Source: CALKWS01 sp051020515
GTDB lineage: Bacteria; Actinomycetota; Actinomycetes; Actinomycetales; Beutenbergiaceae
Length of the DNA stretch: 64,000 nucleotides
Direction of reading: 5' to 3'
Assembly (NCBI RefSeq): GCF_051020515.1
Contig: NZ_CP194857.1
Span: 2,604,001-2,668,000 of the forward strand
The notes under the pieces are model-generated. The model was not told the origin of the DNA, did not search any database, and worked only from the letters and a program-made list of their open reading frames with translations. How positions within the stretch are numbered: the stretch's first letter is position 1; every line of letters starts with the position of its first letter. Position numbers and translations under genes: made by a program. Shown here piece by piece: positions 17,166 to 25,776 of the stretch.

Positions 17166-20100
17166 GGGCGGGCGAGCCATAGCCACCGCCGCCGGGCGTT
17201 TCGATGACGAAGGTGTCCCCGGCGGAAGCGTCCACCGAATCACACCCGGCCATCTCGGTGGTGGACCCGTCGGGATGCTCCACCCAGTGCCGGCCCAGGG
17301 CCCCGGGCTGCCCGCCGGCCATCCCGTACGGGGGGATCCGACGGTGTCCGCTGAGCACCGTGACGGTGACGTCCTGGGTGAACTGCAGCCGCCGTCGTCC
17401 GCCGTCGCCGCCGCGGAACCGGCCGGCCCCGCCGCTTCCGCGCCGGATCTGGTAGGCATCGACGCGCACCGGCAGCCGCCATTCCAGCACCTCGGGGTCG
17501 GTGAGCCAGGAGTTGGTCATATGGGTCTGCACCACGTCGGTGCCGTCGAAACCGTCTCCGGCACCGGAGCCGGAGGACAACGTCTCGTAGTACTGGTGCT
17601 CGTCGTTGCCGAAGGTCACGTTGTTCATCGTCCCCGCTCCCTCGGCCTGAACCCCCAGGGCGGCGTACAGCGCGCCGGTGATGGCCTGGGAGGTCTCCAC
17701 GTTCCCCGCCACCACCGCCGCCGGGTAGGTGGGGGCGAGCATGGACCCTTCGGGGATGATGATCTCCAACGGTTCCAGGCAGCCGTCGTTCAGCGGTATC
17801 TCATCGTCGACCAGGGTGCGGAACACGTACAGCACCGCGGCCTTGGCCACCGCTGAGGGGGCGTTGAAATTGGACTCCAGTTGCTCGCTGGTCCCGGTGA
17901 AGTCGATCGTGGCGGTGCGGTGCGCAGGATCGGGCGTGATCCGCACGACGATGACGGCGCCGCTGTCCATCTCGTAGGAGTAACTGCCCGCGTCCAGGGC
18001 GTCGATCACCCGGCGCACCGCCTCGGCGGCGTTGTCACGGACGTGGCCCATGTAGGCCTGCACCACCTCCGTGCCGAACGTGTCGACCATGGCCCGTAGT
18101 TCGGCCACACCGCGCTCGTTGGCTGCGATCTGCGCACGCAGATCCGCCAGGTTCGCCCGGGGGTTGCGGCTGGGGTGGGGACCGGAGGTGAGCAGATCGA
18201 TGGTCTCGGCCTCCCGCATCCGGCCGTCGGAGACCAGTAGCCAGTTGTCGATCACCACCCCCTCCTCGTCGAGATGACGGCTGAATGCCGGCATCGAACC
18301 GGGCGTGATCCCGCCGATCTCGGCGTGGTGGCCCCGGGAGGCGACGAAGAACTGCAGGTCCTGGCCGATGAACACCGGGGTCACCACGGTCACATCGGGC
18401 AGGTGGGTGCCCCCGTTGTACGGGTCGTTCAGCGCGAACACCTGCCCGGGACCGATGGTGCCGGCATTGCGGCGCATCACCATCCGGATGCTCTCGCCCA
18501 TCGAACCCAGATGCACCGGGATGTGCGGGGCGTTGGCGATCAGGTTCCCCTGCGCATCGAAGATCGCACAGGAGAAGTCCAGCCGTTCCTTGATGTTCAC
18601 CGATTGGGCGGTGCCGCGCAGGCGCACTCCCATCTGCTCGGCGATCGACATGAACAGGTTGTTGAAGATCTCCAGGCGCACCGGGTCGCGTTCGGTGCTC
18701 ACCCGGACCTCATCGGCGTCGCGTACTGCGCGCAGCAGCAGGTTGCCCGAGGAGGTGGCCCGCGCCGACCAACCGGCCTCGACGACGGTGGTCGAGGTGT
18801 CCTCGGCGATGATGGCCGGGCCGTTGACCACCTGGCCGGTCGGCAGGTCCGCGCGCTCGTACAGCGGCACCTGCTGCCAGGCGTCGGTGATGAACATGGG
18901 CACCTGAGCGCGCGCCTCGACCGGCGCGCCGGTGGTGGCGCTGTCGCCGTTCGCGGGGTCGCCGTCGACGTCCTCATCCTCGGTGAGTTCGATGCCGGAG
19001 GAGACCACGGCCTCCACCGAGACGGCCTCGACGATCACCTCCTTGTCCGACATCAGGAACGAAAAACGCCTGCGGTAGGCGGCCTCGAAGTCGGCGAGCA
19101 TCTGATCGGCCTGCCCCAGCGGCACCTGCAGGGAGGTGTCGGTACCGGCGTAGCGCAGGTGGGCGCGCGCGTGCACCTCGTCGGCCCCGGCACCCAGTTC
19201 CGCGGCGGCCGCCGTGGCCAACTCGCCCGCGATCTGTTCCAGGTGCTCGCTCAGGTCCGCGGCCAGGGGCGCTTCGATGCTGCGCTCGCGCATCGCCGTC
19301 AGGTCGGCCAGGCCCATCCCGTAGGCGGACAGCACCCCGGCCAGGGGATGGATGAGCACACGGGTGATCCCCAGTTCATCAGCCACCGCGCAGGCATGCT
19401 GGCCACCGGCGCCACCGAACGTGCTCAGGGTGTAGTCGGACGTGTCGTAGCCGCGCTGGATGGAGATCTTCTTGATGGCGTTGGCCATGTTCGCCACCCC
19501 GATCTGGCGAAAACCTGCCGCGACCTGCTCGGGAGAGCGCCCGTCGTCGATCCGGGCGGCCAACTCGGCGAACGTGGTGGCCACGATCTCGGTGTCCAGC
19601 GGCTGGGTCCCGTCCCCGAACACCCGGGGGAAGAACTCGGCGTGGATGCGTCCGAGCATCACGTTCGCATCGGTCAGGGTCAGCGGGCCCCCGGCCCGGT
19701 AACTGGCCGGCCCGGGCCGGGCGCCGGCAGAGTTCGGCCCCACCCGGTAGCGGGAGCCGTCGAAGTGCAGGATCGATCCGCCGCCGGCGGCCACGGTGTG
19801 GATGGACATCATCGGTGCGCGCATCCGCACCCCGGCCACCTGGGTCTCGAACTGGCGCTCGTACTGACCGGCGAAGTGCGACACATCCGTGGAGGTGCCG
19901 CCCATGTCGAAGCCGATCACCTTGTCGAACCCCGCCGCCTGGGAGGTGCGGGCCATCCCCACGATCCCGCCGGCCGGCCCGGACAGGATGGCGTCCTTGC
20001 CGCGGAACGCCTCCGCGGGGGCCAGGCCGCCGCTGGACTGCATGAACGACAACTCGGTGCCGGGCAACTGGTCCTGCACCCCGGCGATGTACCGGTCGAT

Positions 20101-20727
20101 CAACGGGGACAGGTAGGCGTCCACCACGCATGTGTCGGCCCGGGAGATGAGTTTCATCAGCGGGCTGACCTCCGCCGAGGTCGAGACCTGGGTGAAGCCC
20201 ACCTCGCGGGCGATCTGTGCGGCCTGCTGCTCGTGGACGGGCTCGCGGTAGGAGTGCAGGAATGCGATCGCCACCGCCCGGTAACCCTCAGCGCGCGCGG
20301 CTGCGAGTTCGTCTCGCAGCGCCTCGGCCCGGAGCGGCCGCAGCACCTGGCCATCGGCGCCCAGGCGTTCGTCGGCCTCGATCGTGTGGGTGTGCAGGAG
20401 CTCGGGCAACACGATCTGTCGGTCGAAGATGCGGGGCCGGTCCTGGTAGCCGATGCGCAACGCGTCGGCGAACCCGGCGGTGATCACCAGCACGGTGGGC
20501 TCGCCGCGGCGTTCCAGCAACGCGTTGGTGGCGATGGTGGTGCCCATCTTGACCGCATCGATCCGTTCGCCGGTGGGCAGCAGGCGGCCGATCGCCTCCA
20601 CGGCGGCGTCGTCGTAGCGTTCGGGGTCCTCCGAGAGCAGTTTGTGGGTGTGCAACTCGCCGTGGCTGTCGCGGGCCACCACGTCGGTGAACGTCCCACC
20701 GCGGTCGATCCAGAACTGCCAGCCCAT
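17158..20727 (-). CDS. 5-oxoprolinase / hydantoinase A-B fusion (ATP-dependent)
   Basis: Family enzymes open 5-oxoproline to glutamate, or related cyclic amides such as hydantoins, with ATP. The intact 1189-residue protein joins a HyuA-like half and a HyuB-like half. The HyuA half (about 1-690) starts with the phosphate-binding DRGGTFTDVV and contains MGTTIATNALL, GPAGGIVGM and GFDMGGTSTDVS. The HyuB half (from about 700) contains EIFNNLFMSIAEQMG, NDPYNGGTHLPD and RGHHAEIGG. ATG 20727 has GGGAGGCGCG just upstream. Single-chain fusions are usual for true oxoprolinases, whereas hydantoinases are commonly split, so 5-oxoprolinase is preferred. It stands alone, convergent with the small gene at 16.6 kb. 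Confidence 0.9.
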   Translation of the reverse strand: MGWQFWIDRGGTFTDVVARDSHGELHTHKLLSEDPERYDDAAVEAIGRLLPTGERIDAVKMGTTIATNALLERRGEPTVLVITAGFADALRIGYQDRPRIFDRQIVLPELLHTHTIEADERLGADGQVLRPLRAEALRDELAAARAEGYRAVAIAFLHSYREPVHEQQAAQIAREVGFTQVSTSAEVSPLMKLISRADTCVVDAYLSPLIDRYIAGVQDQLPGTELSFMQSSGGLAPAEAFRGKDAILSGPAGGIVGMARTSQAAGFDKVIGFDMGGTSTDVSHFAGQYERQFETQVAGVRMRAPMMSIHTVAAGGGSILHFDGSRYRVGPNSAGARPGPASYRAGGPLTLTDANVMLGRIHAEFFPRVFGDGTQPLDTEIVATTFAELAARIDDGRSPEQVAAGFRQIGVANMANAIKKISIQRGYDTSDYTLSTFGGAGGQHACAVADELGITRVLIHPLAGVLSAYGMGLADLTAMRERSIEAPLAADLSEHLEQIAGELATAAAAELGAGADEVHARAHLRYAGTDTSLQVPLGQADQMLADFEAAYRRRFSFLMSDKEVIVEAVSVEAVVSSGIELTEDEDVDGDPANGDSATTGAPVEARAQVPMFITDAWQQVPLYERADLPTGQVVNGPAIIAEDTSTTVVEAGWSARATSSGNLLLRAVRDADEVRVSTERDPVRLEIFNNLFMSIAEQMGVRLRGTAQSVNIKERLDFSCAIFDAQGNLIANAPHIPVHLGSMGESIRMVMRRNAGTIGPGQVFALNDPYNGGTHLPDVTVVTPVFIGQDLQFFVASRGHHAEIGGITPGSMPAFSRHLDEEGVVIDNWLLVSDGRMREAETIDLLTSGPHPSRNPRANLADLRAQIAANERGVAELRAMVDTFGTEVVQAYMGHVRDNAAEAVRRVIDALDAGSYSYEMDSGAVIVVRITPDPAHRTATIDFTGTSEQLESNFNAPSAVAKAAVLYVFRTLVDDEIPLNDGCLEPLEIIIPEGSMLAPTYPAAVVAGNVETSQAITGALYAALGVQAEGAGTMNNVTFGNDEHQYYETLSSGSGAGDGFDGTDVVQTHMTNSWLTDPEVLEWRLPVRVDAYQIRRGSGGAGRFRGGDGGRRRLQFTQDVTVTVLSGHRRIPPYGMAGGQPGALGRHWVEHPDGSTTEMAGCDSVDASAGDTFVIETPGGGGYGSPARE

Positions 20728-20757
20728 CGCGCCTCCCGGGTCGTGCGATCTCCCGGT

Positions 20758-21000
20758 TCACCGTAGCGCGGGCGGGGCGGCCCCCGGGGTGTCGGCGTGT
20801 GCACGTGCGCTCAGGTGCGACGTTCTTCGGGCAGTGATCACGATCCGGCCCGCGGCCTCATCTCGTTCGACGAACCGCCCGGTGCCGTTGTCGAGCAGGG
20901 AGGTCGGGCCGTTCGTGACCGTGACCGACCCGGTGACCTCAGCGCCGTCGACCTCGGCCAGGCTTCCTCCGCCCCAGCGATCCGATGAGAGGCGACGCAC
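20758..21000 (-). CDS. possible small ORF at the end of the VOC operon
   Basis: An 80-codon frame starting at GTG 21000, which shares one base with the stop of the VOC gene (TAGTG). It reads RRLSSDRWGGGSL, then VTGSVTVTNGPTSLLDNGTGRFVE, and ends 30 bp before the oxoprolinase start. No domain is recognised. The identical stop/start arrangement one gene upstream is the best argument that it is translated. Long chance frames are common at this GC content, so confidence is low. Confidence 0.3.
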   Translation of the reverse strand: MRRLSSDRWGGGSLAEVDGAEVTGSVTVTNGPTSLLDNGTGRFVERDEAAGRIVITARRTSHLSARAHADTPGAAPPALR

Positions 21001-21419
21001 TACCCTTCCGGGTCGCTGAGGATCTGCCAGGCGTGGCCGTCGGGGTCGGTGGCCACACCGGTGAAACCCCACGCCTGCTGGGCGGGTTCTGCCAGCACGT
21101 CCCCGCCGGCGACACGCATCGCGTCGATGACCTCGATGACGTCCCGGCGCCCGGGCAGGGTCAGGCCGAGCAGGCACTCACTCACGCCTGCAGAGGCGAT
21201 GTCACGGCCGGGGAGTACCCACCCGAAGCCGCCGGTCGGGATGAACATGAGCCTCGTGCGCTCATCCAGGGAGTACTGCAGCGGCTCGGGGACACCGTCC
21301 TGGTCCGGTTCTCCCAGTGGCTGCCAGCCGAAGGCCCGGGCGTAGAACGCCATGGTCGCCGGCCGATCGGCGATGGGCAGGGCGATGAGGACGGCTGACG
21401 GCGCAGATGTGGTGGTCAC
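21000..21419 (-). CDS. VOC family (glyoxalase/bleomycin-resistance fold) protein
   Basis: A 139-residue single-domain vicinal-oxygen-chelate protein with the usual paired beta-alpha-beta-beta-beta units: LIALPIADRPATMAFYARAFGW at the start and GVATDPDGHAWQIL at the end. Members include dioxygenases, glyoxalases and ligand-binding proteins; residues here do not settle which. GTG 21419 shares its G with the upstream TAG (TAGTG) and has AGGAG 7 nt upstream. Co-transcription with the TIGR03083-type gene is almost certain. Confidence 0.8.
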   Translation of the reverse strand: MTTTSAPSAVLIALPIADRPATMAFYARAFGWQPLGEPDQDGVPEPLQYSLDERTRLMFIPTGGFGWVLPGRDIASAGVSECLLGLTLPGRRDVIEVIDAMRVAGGDVLAEPAQQAWGFTGVATDPDGHAWQILSDPEG

Positions 21420-22144
21420 TAGGGCTCCTGAAGGTCGGTGGTTGCGTGGGGTTCAGGTGGCCGGGCCGGGCCGGGCCGGGTACGGCGCTCGTCGCGGTGA
21501 CCCGGTTGGTCTGTTCGGTGCGCGCCGGCCTGACCGTCCTGGTCGGCATCGGAGGCACCCGGGGCGGGAAGCGGATGCCGGCCGGTCGCTATCAGCAGGA
21601 TCTCCTTGGCCGGCAGATAGGTGGGGGTGCCCTCGCCGAGGCTGGCCCGGGCGTCGCTGGCGATGAGCTGCCGGCCCGCCAGGTCCACGCCGAAGTAGCC
21701 CAGGTTCTGGGAACCGGTCTGGCGCAGCACCAGCGCGATCCGCTCCGGCGGGCAGGACGGCAGCCGGAGCGGTTCGGTGATGTCCAGGCCGTGGATCACG
21801 TCATGGCTCAGGGCGCCGAGTTGCCCGCCGCGCGGCGGCCGCCAGGGATGGTGGGTGTTGGCACGCAGACTCTCGAGCAGTTCGGCGTCCGTGAGCCGGG
21901 CGGTGTCGGCCCGTGCGGCCCGGTCGGCGTAGCGGTCGAAGTTGAACCGCGATCGGGCCAGCCCGAGGAAGAACGTGGCTGCGCCGATCCGGTAGGGCAT
22001 CGTGATGTGCGCCACCACCTCCCGGATCCGCCAGCCCGCGCACAGGGAGGGTGCGGCCCACTGCTCCTCGGACAGCGAGGACAGGACGCCTGCGAGACGC
22101 TCCCGCTCGGCGTGGGTGTGAGCGGTCAGGTCCTCGGTGGTCAT
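21419..22144 (-). CDS. TIGR03083 / mycothiol-dependent maleylpyruvate isomerase-type protein
   Basis: A 241-residue protein with an N-terminal DinB-like four-helix fold. The family signatures seen are ERERLAGVLSSLSEEQWAAPSLCAGW, VVAHITMPY and GALSHDVIHGLDI; His residues in the last two are the expected metal ligands. The last 50 residues are a charged, Pro/Arg-rich tail. The tail looks odd, but the frame ends exactly at the overlapping TAGTG start of the VOC gene, so I take it as real. ATG 22144 has GAGGAG 8 nt upstream. Such proteins are mycothiol- or metal-dependent transferases in actinobacteria; the substrate is unknown. Confidence 0.75.
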   Translation of the reverse strand: MTTEDLTAHTHAERERLAGVLSSLSEEQWAAPSLCAGWRIREVVAHITMPYRIGAATFFLGLARSRFNFDRYADRAARADTARLTDAELLESLRANTHHPWRPPRGGQLGALSHDVIHGLDITEPLRLPSCPPERIALVLRQTGSQNLGYFGVDLAGRQLIASDARASLGEGTPTYLPAKEILLIATGRHPLPAPGASDADQDGQAGAHRTDQPGHRDERRTRPGPARPPEPHATTDLQEP

Positions 22145-22359
22145 GGTTGGTCTCCTCGGCCAGGTCGGGTGCGTACGGTCACTGCTTGTACGAACCAGAC
22201 CCGGCGAACTCATCGCGCCCGGCCCCATGCTCCGGTCGTTCCTACGGACCTTCGCCGCCGGGCACGCGCGCCGGCCGACGCGGGCGCCAGTCCCAAGCCA
22301 GCCACCACAGACCCCTCGCCCCCCGGCAGGTTCGGTACGTGGTGGAAGGGCGCTGTGCT

Positions 22360-23343
22360 CTACCGCCCCGCCGCGGACGGCTCGAGGACGTGCGGCAGGC
22401 CGAACTCGGCGAACCGCCCCTCGGTGCCCAGGAAGGTCACCATCTCGATGACTTGCCCACCGGCGCTCTCCAGCAGCACCAGCGCGAACGGCCGCAGCAC
22501 CCCGGTCTCATCGGGCCGGTACTGGCCGACGCCGATCGAGCCGTTGATCGCGATCGGCAGCATCCGGTTCCGGGCGCAGGCGTCACTGGTGCAGATCATG
22601 TGGGCGATCTGCGCTCCGCCCGCCACCTGCCAGGCCAACGGTGGCATGGTCTGGACGGCGTCGGCGTGCAGCACCTGGATCATCGACTCGACGTCGTGGC
22701 CCTCGAAGGCGTCGATGAAGGCCTGAACCAGTTGTTGCTGCGCCGGATCCGCAGGGTCGGTGATCTCTGCGGGCTGCGGCGCAGCGGCGGCGAGGCGGGC
22801 CCGAGCCCGCTGCAGGGCACTGTTCGCGGCGGCGGTCGAGACCTGCAGGACCACCGCGGTCTCCGCGGCCGAGAATCCCAGGACGTCGCGAAGCACCAGG
22901 ACGGCACGTTGGCGGGGCGTCAGGTGTTGCAGCGCAGCGATATAAGCCAGCCGGACCGTCTCGCGCCGTTCGACCACGTGGCCCGGATCGGTCGCCTCGA
23001 AGAGGCGGGCATCGGGCATCGGCTCGACGAACCGTTCCGCGGGCAACGGGGCGTCGAAGGCGGCCGCACCGGCCGATCCCGGGCTCAGGTCCACCGGCAG
23101 GGCGCGGCGTGCAGCGGACCGGAGCATGTCCAGGCAGATGTTGGTGGCGATCCGGTGTACCCAGGTGGTCAGCCGGGCCCGGCGCGGATCGAACGTCTCC
23201 AGCCGGGTGCTGGCGCGGATGATCGTCTCCTGGACCGCGTCGTCGGTGTCCGCGGCCGCACCGAGCAGGCGGTAGCAGTACCCGGTGAGCGGTCCCCGCA
23301 GGGCTTCCACGTCGGCCACCGTGACTGTGTCGACCTTCGCCAT
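22360..23343 (-). CDS. ECF sigma factor with C-terminal SnoaL-like domain
   Basis: A 327-residue RNA polymerase sigma factor of the extracytoplasmic-function type with an appended NTF2/SnoaL-like domain (TIGR02960-like). Sigma region 2 is seen in LTGYCYRLLGAAADTDDAVQ and TTWVHRIATNICLDML. Region 4 is LTPRQRAVLVLRDVLGFSAAETA with its helix-turn-helix. The C-terminal 130 residues carry FIDAFEGHDVESMIQVLHADA, the SnoaL pattern, which in related factors regulates activity in place of a separate anti-sigma protein. ATG 23343 (MAKVDTV) is preceded by GGAGGA. It lies upstream of and co-directional with the TIGR03083/VOC operon, a possible target. Confidence 0.87.
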   Translation of the reverse strand: MAKVDTVTVADVEALRGPLTGYCYRLLGAAADTDDAVQETIIRASTRLETFDPRRARLTTWVHRIATNICLDMLRSAARRALPVDLSPGSAGAAAFDAPLPAERFVEPMPDARLFEATDPGHVVERRETVRLAYIAALQHLTPRQRAVLVLRDVLGFSAAETAVVLQVSTAAANSALQRARARLAAAAPQPAEITDPADPAQQQLVQAFIDAFEGHDVESMIQVLHADAVQTMPPLAWQVAGGAQIAHMICTSDACARNRMLPIAINGSIGVGQYRPDETGVLRPFALVLLESAGGQVIEMVTFLGTEGRFAEFGLPHVLEPSAAGR

Positions 23344-23407
23344 CGTGGCGCCGTCCTCCGCTGTGCCTGGTGGCACCGATAATAGCGCCGGGTAGCGGCG
23401 GGTGGGC

Positions 23408-23906
23408 TCAGACCGCTCGGACGATCAGGTAGAGCAGGTAGGCCCCCAGGACCACGAATCCCATCCGGTTGACGATCTCGCGGCGTACCCGCATGGTCCA
23501 GGCGACGGCGACCGCGGCCAGCAGCACCCAGATCGCCGGTGTGCCCCAGCGCAGGGCGGTGCCCAACGCACCCGGGCGCTCAGCACCGGCCGGCCCGGCC
23601 ACGGCGAAGAACGTCGCGACGGCCAGCACACGCCAGGACCGCCGTCGCGCCCACCGGCACCCGGTGGCGCTCGGTGAAGGTGACCGGCGCCTCGGTGGTC
23701 TCCGAGTCGGTACCTGTGGTCTCCGGGGTGAGGCCGGCATCCTCGGCGCTGCCAGCAGCCCCACCGGACCCAGCAACCCCACCGGGCTCAGCAACCCCAC
23801 CGGGCTCCGCCGGGCTAACACCGGGCTCGGCGGGTCGACCACCGGGCTCGGTGGAATCGGGGGAGAGGTGCCGCTCGCCGTCGTCGGGGGTGCCGGGGTG
23901 ACTCAT
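23408..23906 (-). CDS. hypothetical membrane protein, one frame break
   Basis: About 165 residues, unknown function. The N-terminal half (MSHPGTPDDGERHLSPDS) is acidic and contains repeated EPGG-type units (GGVAEPGGVAGSGG). The C-terminal half holds three hydrophobic segments: VLAVATFFAVAG, IWVLLAAVAVAWTM and GFVVLGAYLLYLIV. The halves lie in different frames; one base is missing near 23625-23640, where GATAVLAC should run into VLAVATFF. It is divergent from gatC with 56 bp between starts. Confidence 0.55.
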
Positions 23907-23949
23907 CCGCACCAGGGTAGCCGCGCACGGGAGCACCCCCGATGCTCGG

Positions 23950-23955
23950 TAGACT
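23950..23955 (+). promoter_or_regulatory. -10 box of gatCAB, leaderless start
   Basis: TAGACT ends 7 nt before the ATG of gatC at 23963 with no ribosome-binding site between. The same hexamer and spacing recur in front of ilvD. Confidence 0.55.
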
Positions 23956-23962
23956 CGCGACC

Positions 23963-24263
23963 ATGTCCACCCTCAATACCGCCGAGGTGGCGCGCCTTGC
24001 CGCGCTCGCCCGGATCGACCTGACCGACGCCGAGACCGACCGCCTGGCTGGTGAGCTCGACGTGATCGTGCAGGCGGTGGCCAAGGTGTCGTCCGTGGCC
24101 GGCGACGACGTCCCGGTCACCAGCCACCCCGATCCCGCTGACGAACGTGTTCCGTGAGGACGAGATCACCCAGACCCTCGACCCCGATGAGGTGCTGTCC
24201 CAGGCGCCGGCGCAGGAGAACCAGATGTTCGCCGTCCCGCAGATCCTGGGAGAGGACGCATGA
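23963..24263 (+). CDS. gatC: Asp/Glu-tRNA amidotransferase subunit C, one frame break
   Basis: Small stabilising subunit of the GatCAB complex that converts misacylated Glu-tRNA-Gln and Asp-tRNA-Asn to the correct amides. 99 residues after repair. It starts MSTLNTAEVARLAALARIDL and ends MFAVPQILGEDA. An extra C in the CCCC near 24127-24130 breaks the frame; removing it restores TSHPIPLTNVFREDE. The stop overlaps gatA by ATGA. The start is leaderless. Confidence 0.92.
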
Positions 24264-25776
24264 GCGAGGTGTTCGGACTGACCGCGGCGGACCTTGCCCA
24301 CCGTCTGGGCGCTGGGGAGATTTCCAGCGTCGAGGCCACCCAGGCGCACCTGGACCGGATCGCTGCGGTGGAGGAGGAGATCCACGCGTTCCTGAACGTC
24401 AACACCGACGAGGCGCTCGCCGCCGCCGCCGATGTGGACGCCCGCCGCGGGCGCGGTGAGGACCTTCCGGAACTGGCCGGGGTGCCGGTCGCCGTCAAGG
24501 ACCTGGTGGTCACCAGGGGACAGGTCACCACCGCGGGGTCGCGAATGCTGCAGGGCTGGGTGCCGCCCTACGACGCCACGATCGTGCAGAAACTGCGTGC
24601 CGCCGGGATGCCGATCCTGGGCAAGACGAACATGGACGAGTTCGCCATGGGCTCCTCCACCGAGCACTCCGCGTTCGGGCCCACCCGCAATCCGTGGGAC
24701 ACCAGCCGCATTCCCGGCGGGTCCGGCGGCGGTTCGGCCGCGGCGGTCGCCGCCTTCCAGGCTCCACTCGCCGTCGGCACCGACACCGGTGGTTCGATCC
24801 GCCAGCCCGCCGCCGTCACCGGCACCGTGGGGGTCAAGCCCACCTACGGCTCGGTGTCCCGGTACGGACTGGTCGCGCTGGCCTCCAGCCTGGACCAGGC
24901 CGGGCCGTGCGCACGAACCGTCCTGGACGCGGCACTGCTGCACGATGTGATCGCCGGGCACGACCCGCTCGACGCCACCTCCTTGCCCGAGCCCGCGCAG
25001 CCCTACGCCGACGCAGCCCGTGCGGGCGCCGCGAACGCGGACCTGACCGGCCTGCGCGTCGGCGTGGTGCGTGAACTGGGCGGCGAGGGCTACCACCAGG
25101 GTGTGCGGGACCGGTTCAGCGAGTCCTGGACCTCCTGGTGGCCGCCGGGGCGGAGGTCGTGGAGGTCTCCTGCCCCCATTTCGATGCGGCGCTGGCGGCC
25201 TACTACCTGATCCTGCCCTCGGAGGCCTCCTCCAACCTGGCCCGCTTCGACGGGATGCGTTACGGCCTGCGGGTGGAACCGTCCGAGGGGCCCGTCACCG
25301 CCGAGCGGGTGATGGCAGCCACGCGTGGTGCCGGGTTCGGCGCGGAGGCCAAGCGACGGATCATCCTGGGCACCTACGCGCTCTCCGCCGGGCACTACGA
25401 CGCCTACTACGGCAGCGCCCAGAAGGTGCGCACCCTGATCCAACGCGACTTCGCCGCCGCGTTCGAGCAGGTGGACGTGCTGGTCTCCCCGACCACGCCG
25501 ACCACGGCGTTCCGGCTGGGTGAGAAGGTGGACGATCCGATGGCGATGTACCTCAACGACGTCGCGACCATCCCGGCGAACCTGGCCGGGATCCCGGCCC
25601 TGTCGCTGCCCTCCGGCTTGGCCGAGGATGACCTGCCGGCCGGGTTCCAGATTCTCGCCCCGGCCCGGGCCGACGCCAGCCTGTACCGGGTCGGCGCGGC
25701 CCTGGAGGCCCACCAGCTCAGCGCGTGGGGTGGCCCGTTGATCGACCGAATCCGTTCCGTGGAGGCCGGCGCATGA
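24260..25776 (+). CDS. gatA: Asp/Glu-tRNA amidotransferase subunit A, one frame break
   Basis: Glutaminase subunit of GatCAB: it releases ammonia from glutamine and channels it to GatB. About 505 residues after repair, normal for the family. The amidase signature with the Lys-cisSer-Ser triad is visible: VAVKDLV, then GGSGGGSAAAVAA, then GTDTGGSIRQPAA. A missing G near 25121-25124 breaks the frame between GVRDRFSE and VLDLLVAAGAEVVEV. It overlaps gatC and gatB by ATGA at both ends, so all three subunits are made by coupled translation. Confidence 0.94.

Noticed and set aside
18274..20766. 830-codon frame opposite the oxoprolinase gene
   Set aside because: Complementary to a full-length conserved enzyme; no recognisable domain and biased composition.
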